DNA of 43,582 bases, from positions 28,297-71,878 of the forward strand of contig NAOQ01000374.1 of assembly GCA_002751075.1 (NCBI GenBank), read 5' to 3'. The position numbers and the translations under genes are program-made. This document shows, piece after piece, positions 1 through 11,505 of the stretch (positions are counted from its first letter, which is position 1; the number at the start of each line of letters is the position of its first letter). The notes under the pieces are model-generated. The model did not search any database. It saw only the letters and a program-made list of their open reading frames with translations, and was not told where the DNA came from. Source of the stretch: Ichthyophonus hoferi. Lineage: Eukaryota; Opisthokonta; Ichthyosporea; Ichthyophonida; Ichthyophonidae.

Positions 1-29
1 CTATAACTTACTAACTGGGCCACCTTCAG

Positions 30-3000
30 TGTGAAGAGAGACTGAGCATTGTTGGTTGTGCAGTTGCCGACCATTCTTGGAATCCACAGAGTGATGGTGA
101 ACTGCATATTAATACGCGAGATATTATATTTGTCTCTAATGACAGGTAAGAATGGTATATTATGATTTTAATATTATACATACATACTGTTATACTGGCA
201 TCTATAGTGTTATATTATCATACTATTATACAATTTTACTATTGTATTAGTATATTATTACACTATGATGCAGTCATCTTATCATACATGCATATGGCAT
301 TAGCATAAATTCCTCCACCAATAAAAATATCTCTTTATATATCGATATATTAACCAATCCGCAACTACTTTTACTTTTTAGTAATACGGATGGTTGGTGG
401 GATGGTTATTGTCATGGATTGGAAGGCTATTTTCCAGCCAATTACGTCACGGTAAGTTATCTGATTCATAAGTATGAATAGATTAAATGGTAGTGTATTA
501 TATTGTATGATATTCTATTATATGACAGCATAGTATGACACTGAGTATTAACCAATAAGTGACACATTTTTGGAGTATGGATCTATGAATCTCTTGGTTG
601 ATAGATAGAGTGTGTGCAATAATTGCAAATATTTTCATTTTCATTTTTTAAAAGCAATTATTATTAGAAGAGATTTTAAAATTAAAAATCGGAATCATTT
701 TTATGAGTGAAAAGGCATTAGTGGTCGAATTTAATAAATAAAATATATGTATATTATTAAAATTTCAGAATACTCTGAAATTTTAAGAAATTTAGTCTTA
801 ATATTTTGTATAGTGGCATCTCGGTATGTTTTATCATATAAGGTGCTATATAGATATATATTATATATATTGGCCAATGCCTTACATTGATTAAAAATAT
901 TAAGCAGAACATAACTCAAATTTCGACAAAAAAACCCACCTCTATCTTCATCTTTTTCTTTTTTTCTTTTCTTTGATTGCTCACTGTGTATATCCCATGT
1001 AATGTATGTATGCGTTTGTATTATATATATATATATGTGTGTGTGGTGTGCCATGTCTTTTTATTCCTTCTTTTCTTTCTCCTATCTACACGCAGATGAT
1101 ATGCTATGTACCGGATGATAAGCGGCCAATTATAACAAATACCAGTAATGATAATAGACTATCTATGTTATCTGATCTATCTGATCTAAATGTGCTGGCT
1201 GACGGTTCAGGTAAGAGCACGTGTTGTGTGGATTGATTCATATATTTTATTATTATTCTTAAGTTGTTTGGCTGTTGATTGCTTGTTACCTTTGACAATG
1301 ATAATAAAGATGTAAAGATACTAATAATAGCCACAAAATAATAGTAATAGTAATAATAGTAGTAATAGTAATGATAAGAATAATAAATAAAAAAAACCAA
1401 CAATAATAATATATTGGTAGTAATGGATGTAGTCATAATTTTGATTTTAATATTTTAATGAGTTTAATTATATAAACTTCATTGGCGGGAATTTAAAACT
1501 AGTATAGTTTAAAATGTTAAATTCGACTTGCGTCAAGTGTATATGTATAGTTGTATAGTAAAGAAATAGATGAACGCATGATGTATGCTTGTAAATGGTA
1601 TATACCTAAATATAAGGTTTTTTTATTGGATTATATTTTACCATAGCATATTATATTATATTGTCTTAAAAATTAAGACTTGGGCATCCATTACTATATT
1701 TAATTAAAGGGCATTTACATTTTTAAACTTTCTTTATCATGCATAATATACTATTTGCAAAAACAAACTAAAATAAAGCATATTGAACAGTTATGTAGAC
1801 GAGAGATCGAATAATTATTTTATTATTTGGGTATGTATGTGGGCATATGTATGCGTGTTGATTCTTATTGGGCCATTGGGGTTATGCCATAGGTGAGATG
1901 GGACCAATCAATAGCAAATTATCAGGCAATGATGACGCTAATGGAAATGACGTCACAGAGGAGGTAGGGTTCTTGTGTATGATTGATTGCTATATGATTA
2001 TTGTATTGTTTTATTATATTATATGGCTATACTATGTGCCTATTATTATTATAATAATTTTTGTTACTAGTACTATTATTATTAATACTACTATTTTTAT
2101 TATTGCTATTACGCTTACTATCACTTTCACTATTACAATGCCTATTCCTATTCTTATACTTATTATTATTTTATTATTATGAGTGCTTATTCATTATGAA
2201 ATATCCCACTGAGACGTTAGTTATATTTGATAATTCTTTTCTTAAAATAATTTAAAGTGACTAAGCAAGAAACTCTATAGTGATTTTTTTAATTTCATGT
2301 AAGCTATAATAGGTTTAGCATTTAATTGATATAAACATGTTATATTTACTACTTTAAGAAAAGCTTGGGCGGTAGTATCTAGGGTAGTAATTAAAAATTA
2401 AAAATGAATAACTGATGTTTATTCGCGCCCGCCACCACCACCTCCTCTCGTCTGGCCCTCCTGCTGCCATGTTAGGCTAATCTAGAACTAGAATTAATGC
2501 GCCAGGTAGAGATAGAAACGGCTGATAGGATGAAGGCAGAAGCATTGGTCCAATCGCTGACAACCTGCCTGTCTGATTTGCGTGCCGAGGTATTTGAGTG
2601 GATATATGTCATTGTCACTACTGTTGCATTTGTTGTGGTGGTGGCAGTTATTGTTATTGTTGTTATTACTATTGATATAAAAGCAGTACATAAAAGAAAC
2701 GGATTATATGTACATTGGTATATAACGATTTGTGCTTATATATATAGGGCAGGGGCTTAATTATTGGCGCTTATATATAGGGGTATAAGGATTGGTTTGA
2801 ATGAAGCCAAATATATCTCTATCAGAACGTTTTCAAGTATAATATTAGAAATAAATAAATAACATATCCATATGGCATAAATATGTTATAATAGAGCATA
2901 CATTATGTTTAATAAAACAACCTCTGCATACCAAGATATAGATGAGATAAGAGATAGGAAAAGGGGTAACTGTGACATCTAACCAATAGCACGAACCCAC

Positions 3001-3128
3001 AGGTGACTCGAATGGAGAAGATTATTGAACAGAAATGTGAAGATGTTAAGGAGAATGACGTACCTATACCTAACCATAATGAAAAGGGCCATGATACAGT
3101 GCACCTGAATAATGATGATTTAGATTAA
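30..3128 (+). CDS. SH3-domain protein with C-terminal coiled coil (3' part of gene)
   Basis: Six exons are visible: 30-145, 382-451, 1096-1210, 1893-1963, 2506-2589 and 3003-3128 (TAA). All junctions are GT-AG and the phases (2,0,1,0,0) join into 193 residues. The first two exons encode one SH3 domain: an AVADHSW start in place of the usual ALYDY, then DGELHINTRDIIFV, GWWDG and the canonical end GYFPANYV. A Ser/Asp/Asn-rich linker follows, then about 45 residues of charged heptad-like helix (VEIETADRMKAEALVQSL onward, ending near QKCEDVKE) and an acidic end. SH3 domains bind proline-rich ligands, often in actin or membrane-trafficking scaffolds. The coiled coil suggests an oligomer, but I cannot assign a named family from this end alone. 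The upstream acceptor is good (branch-like ctaac at 11-15, then cag before 30), so more exons lie left of the window. An AATAAA at 3479-3484 may serve its 3' end. Confidence 0.88.
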
Positions 3129-4080
3129 TAGATGGTAGCATTAGTATTATATAGTGTAGTGTTGTGGTTCTAGGGACCCTTTATGGTTGGTGTTGTGCTC
3201 TGGCTGCTATGTCTGTGACAGTCTCACATCAACTGAATGATTTGCCTGTCCCTGGCTCTCTCTATCTATCTTTACCTATCTCTTTCTCTTTCTCTCCCTC
3301 TCCCTCTCCTTCTCTATTTATCTCTATCTCTCTTTCTCTTTCTCTCTATAAATACATACATATACTGATATATACTGTTCATACATGCACGTGCAACTGT
3401 GTATATATGTAGCACCTTGTTTTTAACATGCCAATCATCTACTATACTCTCCTCATGATGTTATTCCCATTAGGTAACAATAAAAATAGAAAAATATGAA
3501 GGAATATGTTTTAATTTTATAAAACTATTGGTTCCGGGCTCCGAGGCTGATAGTTCGCATATTTGTTTTAATGGGTGGCTTTGATTTGCCTATCTGTAAT
3601 GTTGGTGTATTACAGTGATAGAATTTGTGTTTCTAGAGAATCAATTGGTTATATGTATTTGATGCTAATATATAATATAATATGTTGGATTATATTATAT
3701 TATATTTATATTGCATGCTATTGTATTATACTGTACTATACTATCTTACATTGCATTACATTTTCTATACAAACATCCATGCCCATATGTATATACACAC
3801 ATAATACATACCTTGCCCTATTATCACACTAACATATATTGTATATCCAGTTATCCTGATGCTATCCCACTACATTATATAATTTCAAATATCATATATA
3901 CTACGTTCTCTATGATGTTGTTGCGTTGCCTATAACTGAAAATTGAATAGTCTGAGAGTTAATATACTACCTGTGACATTTGACCAATAATATGACAAAT
4001 ATTGGCACCAATCATACCATAAATATAAAAATATCATAACTATATCTTCTGTCTCCAATATAGAAACTTTAACAGTACAT
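3129..4080. other. Intergenic stretch, no gene seen
   Basis: This lies between the stop of the SH3 gene and the 3' side of the mucin-like gene. It holds a pyrimidine-rich microsatellite, AT-rich runs and a CCAAT-containing segment near 3985. No exon with coding character and matched splice sites could be supported. Confidence 0.6.
3257..3352. repeat. CT-rich microsatellite
   Basis: Imperfect runs of TCTC, TATC and TCCC fill about 95 bases on the plus strand. The Ser/Leu-rich reading frame across it is a product of the repeat. It lies about 130 bases after the SH3 gene's stop, so it may be within that gene's 3' UTR. Confidence 0.8.
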
Positions 4081-4398
4081 TCATCGTATCAGATGCAAAG
4101 TTTTTAAATTAAATATTAAACTAACATGAAATTTCAAAATGGGCACAATCGTTCTGTGTATTGGATAAATATAATCGTAGATCGCTTTATCATGTACTTC
4201 AATAAAACCCCATTCTGAAAATATCCTGTAGTTACACTGTAACCACTCACAGTCGAGACACACCTGATAAGTATATTGATTGGATTTGATTGAGCACTTA
4301 CAATTAAAACCAACAAAGACTGCTATTGCTATTGCTATAAAAACTAGAATGACAAGAAAATTAATATTAAAAATAGTAATTAATTGGTACATAAACAT
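4081..4398 (-). CDS. Uncertain small membrane or secreted protein, or 3' UTR of the neighbour
   Basis: A 105-codon ATG frame starts 27 bases downstream of the stop of the mucin-like gene on the same strand. It opens with about 25 hydrophobic residues (NINFLVILVFIAIAIAVFVG) that could be a signal anchor, then a Cys-containing stretch (CKC, CLDCEWLQC). Two overlapping frames are open over part of it, and on the minus strand there are splice-like sites inside (a gtaagt at about 4300 and several cag sites), so the true product could be a small spliced gene. It could equally be chance coding potential in a long 3' UTR. I recognise no family. Confidence 0.2.
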   Translation of the reverse strand: MFMYQLITIFNINFLVILVFIAIAIAVFVGFNCKCSIKSNQYTYQVCLDCEWLQCNYRIFSEWGFIEVHDKAIYDYIYPIHRTIVPILKFHVSLIFNLKTLHLIR

Positions 4399-4424
4399 AC
4401 TATAAGATAAATAAGCAAGAGCTA

Positions 4425-5751
4425 TTACAAACGGAACAACACGTTATCGTCCAAATCGCTATCATCCTCATCTTGTTGACTTAGCAATGCAAAGGTCTGT
4501 GTGGCCACAGCTGGGCGGGTCCTTCTCCGGTGTAAGATATACATAAGAGAGCCTAGAGTGATTGCACTTACTACTAAACACACCCCATACAACATCCATC
4601 CACTCGATTTGGGGAGGTCTGGGTCTGTGTCTAGCCCTGGTACTGGAAGCTTGATGGTTTTGTCCTTCGGGTTGACTGGGCTGGGCTTGAGTCCGGGTTG
4701 AATGTCAAGGTCTGGCAATGGATGCTTATGGTCCTCTGGCTTGGGTCTCTCCTTCGTGGGTCTCTCCTTCGTGGTAGTTGTTGATATGGGTGATGTCGTG
4801 GTTGCAGTTGTGGTGGTAGTGATTGGTATGAGCAGTGTCTTGGTGGTAGTTGTTGGCATGAGTGTTGTCTCTGTCGTAGTTGTGGTGGGTAGAATAAAGG
4901 TAGTGGTTGTTGTTATGGAGATGGTAGAGGTAGTGATAGTTTCTTCTATGGGTGTTGTCTCTGTCCTATTTGTTTTTATGAGTAATGTCTCGGTCGTAGC
5001 TGTTGTAAGTAGGATAGAGGCAGTGGTAGTTGTTACTATGGGTGATGCCTTTTCAGAAACATTTGCGGTAACTGCGATGGAATTATTATGTTATTACAGG
5101 TATATAAGTATAGGTATAGGTATAGGTATATATGCATAAGCATAAGTATAGATATGTATATATGTAACCATAGTAACGGTATCGAAATATGGGTGGGCAC
5201 ATACTAACCCTGCATGCTGCTTTTTGAATAAGGTCAAAATGGGGATATAGGAAATTGTATTAAACAAGAATTATACTATAAAATAGACAGCCAGTCTAAG
5301 CCTGATACAAACAACCCGTTGAGTTAGGGAACTGTTTCATAATTCAAAAACAGATACATTGAATACAATGTATATTAATTGAAATAACTAGTCTGTGAAA
5401 AAACTCCACGCGTACATTTAAGGCATAAAATAGAAGAGAAAAATAGTCTACGCTAATAAAAAAAACCAATGAATTGCAACCCTTAATTGGAACATGTGAC
5501 TGTTGTTGTTGCTATTGTGCGCTGGTATAAAGGCTGTATAAATTCACACCTATTAAATAAACATTAGTAAGGGCATTACCTGCATTAGGTACTTCCTCTG
5601 TCTTGCCATTCTGAGTTATGGCTGCACTTGGTATGATGGTACCGGTAGTAAGGGCCACAGCATTTCCATCATTGCTATTAGCAGGTGCGGAGAGAACACC
5701 AGCAGCCAAAAAAACGCAAGCCCATTTTATGACAAAAGAAGATAACTTCAT
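4425..5751 (-). CDS. Mucin-like type I membrane protein with acidic cytoplasmic tail
   Basis: Two exons on the minus strand: 5751-5580 (ATG at 5751, context cacactATGa) and 5071-4425. The donor CAG|GTAATG and acceptor ATCGCAG|TT join in phase 1 to give 272 residues. Residues 1 to about 24 are a signal peptide (MKLSSFVIKW then a hydrophobic core ending near VLSAPA). Residues 59 to about 158 are Thr-rich with degenerate TT.TTETLLI-like units and N-glycosylation sites at NVS and NRT, so a heavily O-glycosylated stalk is likely. A Lys/Pro-rich stretch with the tandem KERPTKERPK follows, then one membrane span (about 215-237), the basic stop HRRRTR and a 35-residue tail ending in an acidic DEDDSDLDD run and VLFRL. 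The acidic tail followed by LF is reminiscent of FAM174-type proteins, but this is a weak resemblance. Role inferred: surface or secretory-pathway membrane protein. Confidence 0.78.
4742..4771 (-). repeat. 15-bp tandem duplication within the mucin-like gene
   Basis: Two adjacent copies of a 15-base unit (plus-strand gggtctctccttcgt) encode the repeated KERPT/KERPK in the stalk of the membrane protein. Such units often differ in number between individuals. Confidence 0.75.
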
Positions 5752-5773
5752 AGTGTGTGTACACAACAAAAAA

Positions 5774-5788
5774 ACACGCGTGTATATA
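5774..5788 (-). promoter_or_regulatory. Possible promoter: ACACGCGTGT palindrome next to a TATATA box
   Basis: On the minus strand TATATA (5788-5783) runs directly into the perfect palindrome ACACGCGTGT (5783-5774), about 25 to 35 bases before the ATG at 5751. If this is the TATA box the 5' leader would be only a few bases long, which is unusual, so the true start may lie further upstream. Confidence 0.3.
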
Positions 5789-7129
5789 CTCTACTTAATA
5801 CAAAAAAAAATTAAAATAACTCTAACCCATAGTAATCTAATCTTCTTATGGTAATCTCGATGGCATATTTCGTTTACTACGTTGTATCCCTATAACCAAT
5901 CTATACATGAAAAACAGAAATATTTAATTATTATAATGATATTTTCTAATTTACGTGAAATTATAGTAATAGCAAATAGAATTAAGATATATTCTACAAT
6001 AACAATTAAATTTATTGGATAATCACAAATAAATACTTTATAAGAAATAAATATTTTTAAATGATAGATTTACCGCAGTATTATTTCCTCTTTAAATGCG
6101 TAATCGCCGATGAGTTGGTTCTATAATAGTAACAATGAATAATATCTCGCTTTATATTATATATACTTAACAACGGTAATTAATTGGTTAATATGCATAT
6201 AGCTGCTCCTAAATCTCCCTCTGTTGATTTATGGATATATAGGCCTTAACCGTGTACACGTAGCCATAATTAGGTTACGGTTACTATATATATATAGCTG
6301 ATTCGCTCAAAACAAATTATAATCAATAAAAGGAATAGAATTTAGCTGACAGATAATCATAAAAACTCTATTGGCGCTAGTATCCAATGATATCCGATAT
6401 ATTATCGTAACTTCAGTGTATCCAATGGCTAAGGTGCTCCAACATATTTATATCCAATAAGATAAATATTTTACTATGAGATTAACCATGCATATCCTAA
6501 GTAAATCTAGTTATTCACATGATTGGAAAACATTAGATTACTTGTTCCCTCCTCCCCTCCTCGGATGCCATATAGAAGTAATCCAAGCATGTTTTAACAT
6601 GTTCTCTGCAATATCTATTTATTTAAAGTGGTTGAACCTGGTTACGTATACAGCATGGGTTAAAATTATTATATTTACTTAACTACAAAAGTTTTCACTG
6701 AGCATGTCAAAGCTTATGGTGAACTATACACTATTATTCATTCCTGATTGATTCAGGTTTGATATCATCATTTCTATGGTGATGTGCTACTTACTACCTT
6801 ATGTAGATAATGATGAGGTAATTTATAATAAAGTTATTAAAGACAGCACCACTACTAGTTAATTTAATAATATGTAAAAAAGTTAATGCCATAATAAAAT
6901 ATGTCTATATAAACGAACAATTATATGTGATGTGCTAGTGTGATGTATAAATATTGCCCCTGTTGTAGTTGGCCCTCAAGAATAGTAGAAGTCCTTAAAA
7001 TCATAAGATCCCATAGTAATTGTACTAAATAATGTGATCGTAAGTAATCATGATTTTCATTCAAAAATTGATCCCAGTACCCCCTTATGAATAGTATACA
7101 GAGCATGATGAGTGGAAAAAACTAAGGTT
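5789..7129. other. Intergenic stretch, no gene seen
   Basis: AT-rich sequence upstream of the mucin-like gene. It contains one dispersed repeat (6195-6290) and several TATCCAAT/ATCCAATG motifs between 6370 and 6460. The short open frames here (for example near 6476-6682) have no coding features I can recognise. Confidence 0.6.
6195..6290. repeat. Dispersed repeat, copy 1 (related to 37155-37290)
   Basis: The stretch tagctgctcctaaatctccc and what follows is about 85% like 37166 onward over some 30 bases. A second block here (gtgtacacgtagccataatt) matches the other copy in inverted orientation. The two loci therefore share a mosaic repeat, possibly a small non-autonomous DNA element. No terminal repeats were defined. 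Confidence 0.5.
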
Positions 7130-7499
7130 CATACATTTTCATGAGGGCCTTCATTTTCTTGTGGTTCATTGGTGGCATGGTCTTGGTAGACATAGTTTTA
7201 ATTAGACACTTTGCAGCCATGAGATTGATGGGACATTTAGAACTTTAATTTCTTCATTAGTTGCACAATCCCTGATGTACTGGTATTTGACCTTAATTTG
7301 TCTGGTACCTTTGAAAATGCAGGTTTTCTGAATCAATTGTATGGCAAATTGATTATCAGCATATAGCTTTCCACATCTGGTATTAATCCAGTAACAGTCC
7401 AGAAGAGATGCAATGTAAGAAAAAATTTAGCAGGCAGTTGACAAAGCAATGTACTCACTCACTTCCTGTGGTAGATAGTACAGTTATACTTTGTGTTAC

Positions 7500-8340
7500 A
7501 AGCTCATTAACTCTTAAACGCGCAGTTATAATTGATTTGCTTGATACCTAGTTTGCACGTAATAAATTAGTTAATGAGCCATACAATAAAACACTAGCAG
7601 AACCTTACTGAGATAGAATAAGATATTCCTAGTGGGTCTATATGACCTTTCATGAGTTGTATTAGCCAATATAAATATTTGTGATTAACCTCATAAGTTA
7701 TTCAAACCTAGCTACATTGGTACTAACCAAAAGTTAGCACTGGCAGCAAAATAAAGTATGAAAGCAAAGAAAAACCAATAATAAAGGACCCACTCACACA
7801 TATACATGAACTCGAGTAAAATAAAATATGGTCCGCTCACAGATACGCGGTATCAATAGCAAAATACAAAGTTCTCGTAAACGCACACAAAAATACTTTG
7901 CATTTAATTACATATGTATATATATATATATGTGTGTGTAATAACCACATTGTTATTGTAATGTTTAATCCACCACTGACTTTTGTATATGTTAATCTGT
8001 GTCCAGATCTCTCACACATTCAGAACTCAATAAATTGCTTACTAACATTACATAGTGACAATAGTTACTATTTACATTGTAACATATTACCCCTTACTGA
8101 TTGATCTCATCGTGCAATTGCCACATTTGCACCCGAGCGCATCAAAGCATCCATTTCTTTTGAATTAGAGCAAAGATATAATTACTACAACCAGTTACCT
8201 AAGAATTTGATAAATGGACTGGGCCTTCTATAAAACCTCTATTATAACAACTGAGCCCTAAAGACATATCTGACCAATTGACTATTATTAACACTGGTCC
8301 AGCAATATTAACTACTACCAGTTATACAATTGCGGATTCC
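7500..8340. mobile_element. Sequence inserted into the Copia fossil's RNase H region
   Basis: RNase H-like sequence stops near 8340 and resumes near 7490, with non-coding AT-rich DNA between. The inserted DNA contains a block (7870-7985) shared with 12572-12680, and a motif near 7783 (GGACCCACTCACACATA) that reappears in inverted form near 12695-12715. This supports a mobile insert of about 0.8 kb that jumped after the Copia element did. Its family is unknown. Confidence 0.5.
7870..7985 (+). repeat. Dispersed repeat, copy 1 (related to 12572-12680)
   Basis: Shares ctcgtaa, cacacaaaaat, ttgcattt and ttgttattgtaatgt blocks in the same order and near the same spacing with the second copy. Between the blocks is a TA-rich microsatellite of different length in each copy. 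Confidence 0.65.
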
Positions 8341-10099
8341 AACAGTTTAGGACAAATCGCCAGAACTGCCACAGCTTATAATACTTTGCTTTGTGTGGAG
8401 CCAGTCAAATAGTCTTTCAACAAGGTAGATAATATAGTTGGCAGTGTTGTAGGAAATTTCAGGGTCTACTGCAAAATCTGCATCAGAGTAAGTGGTTATG
8501 TTAAGAGTTATTTTCATAAATGATACACTCATTGGCAGTGGCTTTGAGGTAATGTAGAAGATGCATTACCATTGCCAAAATGGCTTTGGTCAGTTCTCCT
8601 GCGTAACAGAGAAGGTATCTGACTGTGAATTGGCAATCAGGGCAGCTGTACTTAGCCATCCAAGATAGACAATCAGTGTTTGAAAAGTGGTGGTCTGATA
8701 TGAGTTAAATGTTTTGGTTGGATTGACAGCCTCCTTGATAGGCTCAGGAAGGATTGGAGGATAGGTTAAGTGGCCGTTACCTTGGCCGCATGGTGTGGTG
8801 AGTTCTTTAATATGGTTAATTTTTAATAGTTTGATGCTATCATCAAACTTCTCCATAGTATAGTCAAGAAAATATTTTGATCATCTCTTGTTGTTTGTAA
8901 AGAAGCAATCAGTGAATGCATTAATAAAAGCCTCCTTATTGTCAAGATGCTCGGAGATAATTAGTATATTGTGTATGTAGTAGTAGAGTGCAAGAAAACA
9001 ACTTATGCTATAGAAAATGTAGAGACAGGAGTCTCTATCAACAAGATGCATTCCCTGTGTATAAAGTAATACACCGAGTGTAGCATTCCATCAAAGACTG
9101 CTGAAATGGAGACCATACAAGTACTTAAAGAGCTTACAAATCCATTTTCAGATGGTCAGGGGTCTTCTATGGATTAGGGTTGATACATGCATACTGGTCT
9201 TGGTAATATGACCTGGATATGGGCAGCACGGATGTCAAGTTGTGTCAATTCATATTAATGGACAGCTGCAATGGCAATAAGAATACATGCTGTAGTAAAG
9301 CTAGTCATGGGCGATTGAGTGTTGAAAAAGTCTATATTTTTCATTTCCATGCTGCCTTGAGCCCAGAGATGGGTTTTGTGTTGTGTTACAATGCCAGTTT
9401 GATTATGTTTCCTGTGGTAAACCCACAAGCTGCATAGGTTGGTTGTACCTTTTGGGCTTTCCTCCTGATAAACAAGGATGCAGATGCTAAGTTTGGAAAT
9501 GGATTTGTATCTATTAGTATGTGCGATCTTTGAACTGTTTCTTGTTTGGATATTTTATTCAATTGTACAGATATTTGTTTGACTTGATCGAAATGTTATG
9601 TATGAATAGGTCGCAGTTATGATTTTTTTCTTCCATGGTGTCTATGGTTCGGTAAAGGATAGATTGTATTTCTCTGGGAGGAGATTTGGTGCTCTTAAGT
9701 GGGACAGACATGATAACATTGTGTTATACAAATGTCGTTTTCTGATGGTGTTGCATGTGTAATTAATTCATGTTAAATTATTTTTTTGTGGTAGTGAAAG
9801 TTTTACTCAAGCGTCTAGCAATTGTCCTGGTGGTACAAAACATTGGTATATCTTGTGTTGGAGGTAACAGTGTTTGAGTAGAATTAGATAAAACTGGCTC
9901 GATCAGTAATATGTCAAGAAATGGTGTGGTAACGGACTTACAAGAGCACTCCTTACACTCACTAGTTTTATGGAAAAGAAAGAAGGCCCTATTATCTTAT
10001 TGGAAAGAGGATCTAAGCTGGAGCAACAAATCAGCTGTAGTGGAGCAATTCATAGGGTCAAAGCTCGTTTATTTGTGTGAAGTGGATTTCTTAAATCAT

Positions 10100-10225
10100 A
10101 TTCAGTCCACTGAAATGTAATTACGAAATCTTACATGGAATCTATTCCAACCCTTACTCTTTTAGAATCTATTATATTAATGAAGATAAATGTCCTGTCC
10201 GTACAGTACCTGCAGCAATAGGGAC
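10100..10225 (+). repeat. Inverted-repeat arm 1 (pairs with 12150-12290)
   Basis: The block ggaatctattccaaccctta and the next ~70 bases match the reverse complement of 12240-12150, with weaker similarity extending outward. On both copies the sense strand reads SIPTLTLLES/SIPTLTVLES, so it may be a scrap of a coding element. No family is assigned. Confidence 0.6.
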
Positions 10226-10391
10226 GTTTACATGTTTATATGTTCTGTGTAGAGATATGTCAGGATTTTCTGGTCTGTATCTTTCTTATACCTCAGCTTT
10301 TTTATATATCTGATCATAGTCTCTTAAAAGAAGCTGGTTGCTTTATGTCTCTCATTGGGTGCCTGCTGATTAGATTTAGTTTATTAGATAT

Positions 10392-10575
10392 TGTTAAAAT
10401 AGTAGTATTTAATTATTTTGGGTATTTTTTTAATAGCTGTAAGCATTTAATATTATTGGTAATTATTATTACATATTTAGCCTGGGAAACTAGTTTGTGC
10501 AATTTATTAGGGTTAAACGTCCATTCAAAATGATCTATCAAAATTAAACCAACCAATGGTAGAGATCCTTTAACT
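10392..10575 (+). mobile_element. LTR-like dispersed family, copy A (5' part)
   Basis: Begins TGTTAAAATAG and runs through the family's conserved blocks (aagcatttaatattattgg, attattattacatattt, aaaatgatctatcaaa, ccaatggtagagatcct), then stops where copy B begins in the opposite orientation. The open reading frame across 10240-10533 overlaps this repeat and is not a gene. Confidence 0.6.
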
Positions 10576-10581
10576 ACCTAA

Positions 10582-11006
10582 TATTAGGAATAATAGATAG
10601 AAACAAGAGCGTTCCCGTGACCTATATTCGTTTAGAAAAAGAGGGATTAAATTAAGGGGCGTTTTAACATTTTCCTTTGCATATACGGAGTACTGACGTA
10701 TTAAAACATATTTTTATTACTAAACAAGTCAGCAGGACTTGCAGGATGCCTAGGTAATCTGTTATCTTATCAGAAATTCAAACATATAAGCTAAAAGGGC
10801 TTAATAAATAGTCGCAGGACCTTAGCCATGGGCTGATTCAATTTTTATCCATCGTCTTAGATTACTTTAAATTACCATTTAACACCAATAGATTGCACTG
10901 ACTATGTTTACATACTACATATATGTAGTAATGATTGGCAATAATATTAAATGCTTATAGCTATATAAAGAAATACCTAAGTTAATTAAATATTTCTGTT
11001 TCAACC
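10582..11006 (-). mobile_element. LTR-like dispersed family, copy B (near full length)
   Basis: This is the most complete reverse-orientation copy, about 425 bp. Read on the minus strand it starts GTTGAAACAGAAATATTTAA at 11006, passes through the gtatttctttatatagctat block and ends with CTATTATTCCTAATA at 10582. Family ends are TGTT...AACA, typical of Copia-type LTRs, which suggests a solo LTR. It abuts copy A head to head. Confidence 0.65.
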
Positions 11007-11281
11007 CATTGCTTGGCCTAGGCGGATTATTTTACCTAGGGCATAAAAATTATGCAAAAGGAATATGAAAAGAACCTTGACATGGGACTACTTGACTGTA
11101 GGCTGATTGTTCACTAAATGAACTAGATAATTCTTGACAATATTCAGAAGTGACTGTAGCATGGCATTCAACGTAAAAAAGAGCTAAAGACATTTAACCA
11201 AACTGTATGGTGATGTTCCTGCTCGCTCTAGCTCTGTCTATGACCAACCATGATAAATTATTTAGGCTTTCTCCGCTACCA

Positions 11282-11505
11282 TGTTAGGAATAATAGGTAG
11301 AAACAGGAGCGTTCCGGTGACCTATATTTGTTTGGAAAGAGAGCGAATACCAAATTAAGAGGAGTTTTAACGTATCTCTTTGCATACACGGAGTATAAAT
11401 ATACTAAGACATCTCTTTATAACTAAACAAGTCAGCAGGATTTGTCTTGGGCAGGATGCCTAAGGCAATCTGTTATCTTTTCAAGATCTCAAACATAATC
11501 AGAAA
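11282..11505 (-). mobile_element. LTR-like dispersed family, copy C (3' part)
   Basis: Starts at the family terminus TGTTAGGAATAATAGG (plus strand) and follows copy B closely through the gagcgttcc, gacctatatt, tgcatacacggagt and acaagtcagcagga blocks to about 11500, where similarity ends. It is a partial copy about 280 bp from copy B. Confidence 0.65.

Larger units (their letters stand above)
7130..9780 (-). mobile_element. Copia-type (Ty1/copia) LTR-retroelement fossil, broken
   Basis: Read on the minus strand, from high to low coordinates, this carries pieces of a Copia pol region. There is a reverse-transcriptase part around 8590-9460 (QLDIRAAHIQ, corresponding to the family's QLDVKTAFLNG, then CLYIF and a YIHNILI segment at the YVDDILI site). 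An RNase H part follows around 7140-8530 (YSDADFAVDPEISYNTANYI, SEYIALSTA, ADNQFAIQLI). The order RT then RNase H and the motif spacing match the Pseudoviridae-like family. It is broken in many places and the RNase H part is interrupted by inserted sequence. No LTR pair was identified with confidence, so the outer limits are approximate. It looks old. Confidence 0.82.

Noticed and set aside
1868-2182. Long Ile-rich plus-strand frame beginning at an exon of the SH3 gene
   Set aside because: Only 1893-1963 is exon; the remainder is a low-complexity ATT/TAT run in the intron.
3164-3412. Plus-strand frame with a Ser/Leu-rich stretch
   Set aside because: It is driven by the CT-rich microsatellite and lies in the likely 3' UTR of the SH3 gene.
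4702-5139. Plus-strand 145-codon frame rich in Val, Ser and Met
   Set aside because: It is the antisense of the Thr-rich stalk of the minus-strand membrane protein, whose signal peptide, spliced frame and membrane span are far more convincing.
10240-10533. Plus-strand 97-codon hydrophobic frame that might be a membrane protein
   Set aside because: Its second half is the LTR-like copy A, the same sequence occurs in non-coding copies elsewhere, and there is no splice or promoter context.
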